DNA of 64,000 bases from Demetria terragena DSM 11295. Lineage in GTDB: Bacteria > Actinomycetota > Actinomycetes > Actinomycetales > Dermatophilaceae. Below the pieces are notes generated by a model, which was given only the letters and a program-made list of their open reading frames with translations, did no database searches and was not told where the DNA came from. The position numbers and the translations under genes are program-made. Shown here piece after piece: positions 63,468 to 64,000 of this stretch; position 1 is the first letter of the stretch, and each line of letters starts with the position of its first letter. The stretch spans positions 1,488,001 to 1,552,000 of the forward strand of contig NZ_AQXW01000004.1 in the NCBI RefSeq assembly GCF_000376825.1, read 5' to 3'.

Positions 63468-64000
63468 ATGCGCACAGCAGTGGCAACAGTCGGACTGGCA
63501 ACGCTCGCAGCAGGAGTCGGCGGCGGGAGTTACCCGGCATCCGCAGCAGCCGACGATCTCGTCAACTACACCTGCACCTCTTCTGAGGCCGCATTCTCCG
63601 GTCCCTGGACGGTCGAGGCGGACCTCGGGATCTACCCTCTGCCTGTCGCGGGCGGCGACCTGAGCATCGACTCCTCCGCAATGTACCTGAAGTCGAGCCC
63701 CGCTCTGGCCGACGAGTTGCGAAAGCGATATGACCCGACCGAGTTCGAGATATCGAACGACTTGACCTACCAAATCGGCGACAAGACTGGACACACCAAA
63801 ATCGTTGTCGACGGGTCCAACCCATTCCCTGAGGAAGGCAAGGGGCTTAGTTACTCGGCCGAGTTGACGTTCTCAGACACACCTCAGGCCCCTGAGGTGC
63901 CCGGGGCCTATGACCTCACGATCGAAAACATGACCATGAACGTCAAGCTGTCGCACGACGGCACCACGACTGATCTGGCGTTTGACTGCGCCCCCGCCGC
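63468..64000 (+). CDS. Secreted DUF6801-like protein, 3' end outside window
   Basis: ATG 63468 (GGGGGA upstream) starts a reading frame open to the window end, 177 residues visible. Signal peptide to about residue 30 (GGGSYPASAAADD), then a beta-rich domain beginning VNYTCTSSEAAFSGPW and reaching FDCAPA, with the two Cys likely disulfide-bonded. Layout resembles DUF6801 secreted proteins of actinobacteria. Function unknown. Confidence 0.75.
   Translation, partial: MRTAVATVGLATLAAGVGGGSYPASAAADDLVNYTCTSSEAAFSGPWTVEADLGIYPLPVAGGDLSIDSSAMYLKSSPALADELRKRYDPTEFEISNDLTYQIGDKTGHTKIVVDGSNPFPEEGKGLSYSAELTFSDTPQAPEVPGAYDLTIENMTMNVKLSHDGTTTDLAFDCAPA

Overview
The window is a high-GC, gene-dense actinobacterial chromosome segment. 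The evidence is Lsr2, DisA, a two-repeat ClpC, Ku with stand-alone LigD-type ligase and polymerase proteins, GTG/TTG starts, ATGA-type overlaps and U-poor perfect-hairpin terminators. I cannot fix the order or genus from sequence alone. Both edges cut genes: an XRE/NB-ARC regulator on the left and a secreted DUF6801-like protein on the right.

Left flank (1-12.3 kb): disA-mutY, gluconate kinase facing them, a COG4586/4587/3694-type ABC exporter operon, glycerate kinase, an SLC13-type anion transporter, and an OmpR-type two-component system with a Pro-rich, Asp-tailed secreted protein.

Central accessory region (12.3-40.2 kb): two RiPP (ribosomally made, modified peptide) systems appear to lie together. 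System A (13.4-32.0 kb) is a thiazole/oxazole-type (TOMM) cluster with nitrile-hydratase-like leaders. A minus-strand operon encodes a methyltransferase, a small membrane protein, a fused docking/YcaO cyclodehydratase, a SagB-type dehydrogenase, an HlyD-like adaptor, a C39-peptidase ABC exporter and a second ABC exporter. A plus-strand series encodes three precursor peptides with almost pure cysteine cores (C4-P-C4-G, C5-P-C4, CC-S-CCC-G), an ABC-2 exporter, a P450 with non-canonical catalytic motifs, a flavin amine oxidase, a Rieske oxygenase and an alpha/beta hydrolase. System B sits at the borders: a LanKC-type (class III) lanthipeptide synthetase, a previously unlisted 34-residue peptide ending T-x2-S-x5-C with Cys as the last residue, two NarL-type sensor kinases with complementary defects, their response regulator, a LuxR-type ATPase regulator, and 25 kb away a LanD/EpiD-like flavoprotein. 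A palindrome ATGAC-N4-GTCAT recurs upstream of the flavoprotein and of LanKC, with a weaker copy upstream of the LuxR gene. This suggests one regulon and ties the remote flavoprotein to the lanthipeptide genes.

Right flank (40.4-64 kb): a CHRD protein / sortase-like lipoprotein / ECF sigma / anti-sigma cassette, an AbiEi/DUF559-like protein, a GNAT, an LCP-like lipoprotein, clpC, a MarR-MFS divergent pair, the NHEJ genes, a FhuF-like protein, lsr2 with a small membrane gene that starts at TTG, alkylation repair genes (ogt, Ada-AlkA), a DUF2520 protein, a MidA-like methyltransferase, a pair of duplicated membrane-anchored proteins, a CGNR regulator facing an EamA transporter, and an orphan nuoD-like gene. 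I saw no rRNA, tRNA, CRISPR array or insertion sequence.
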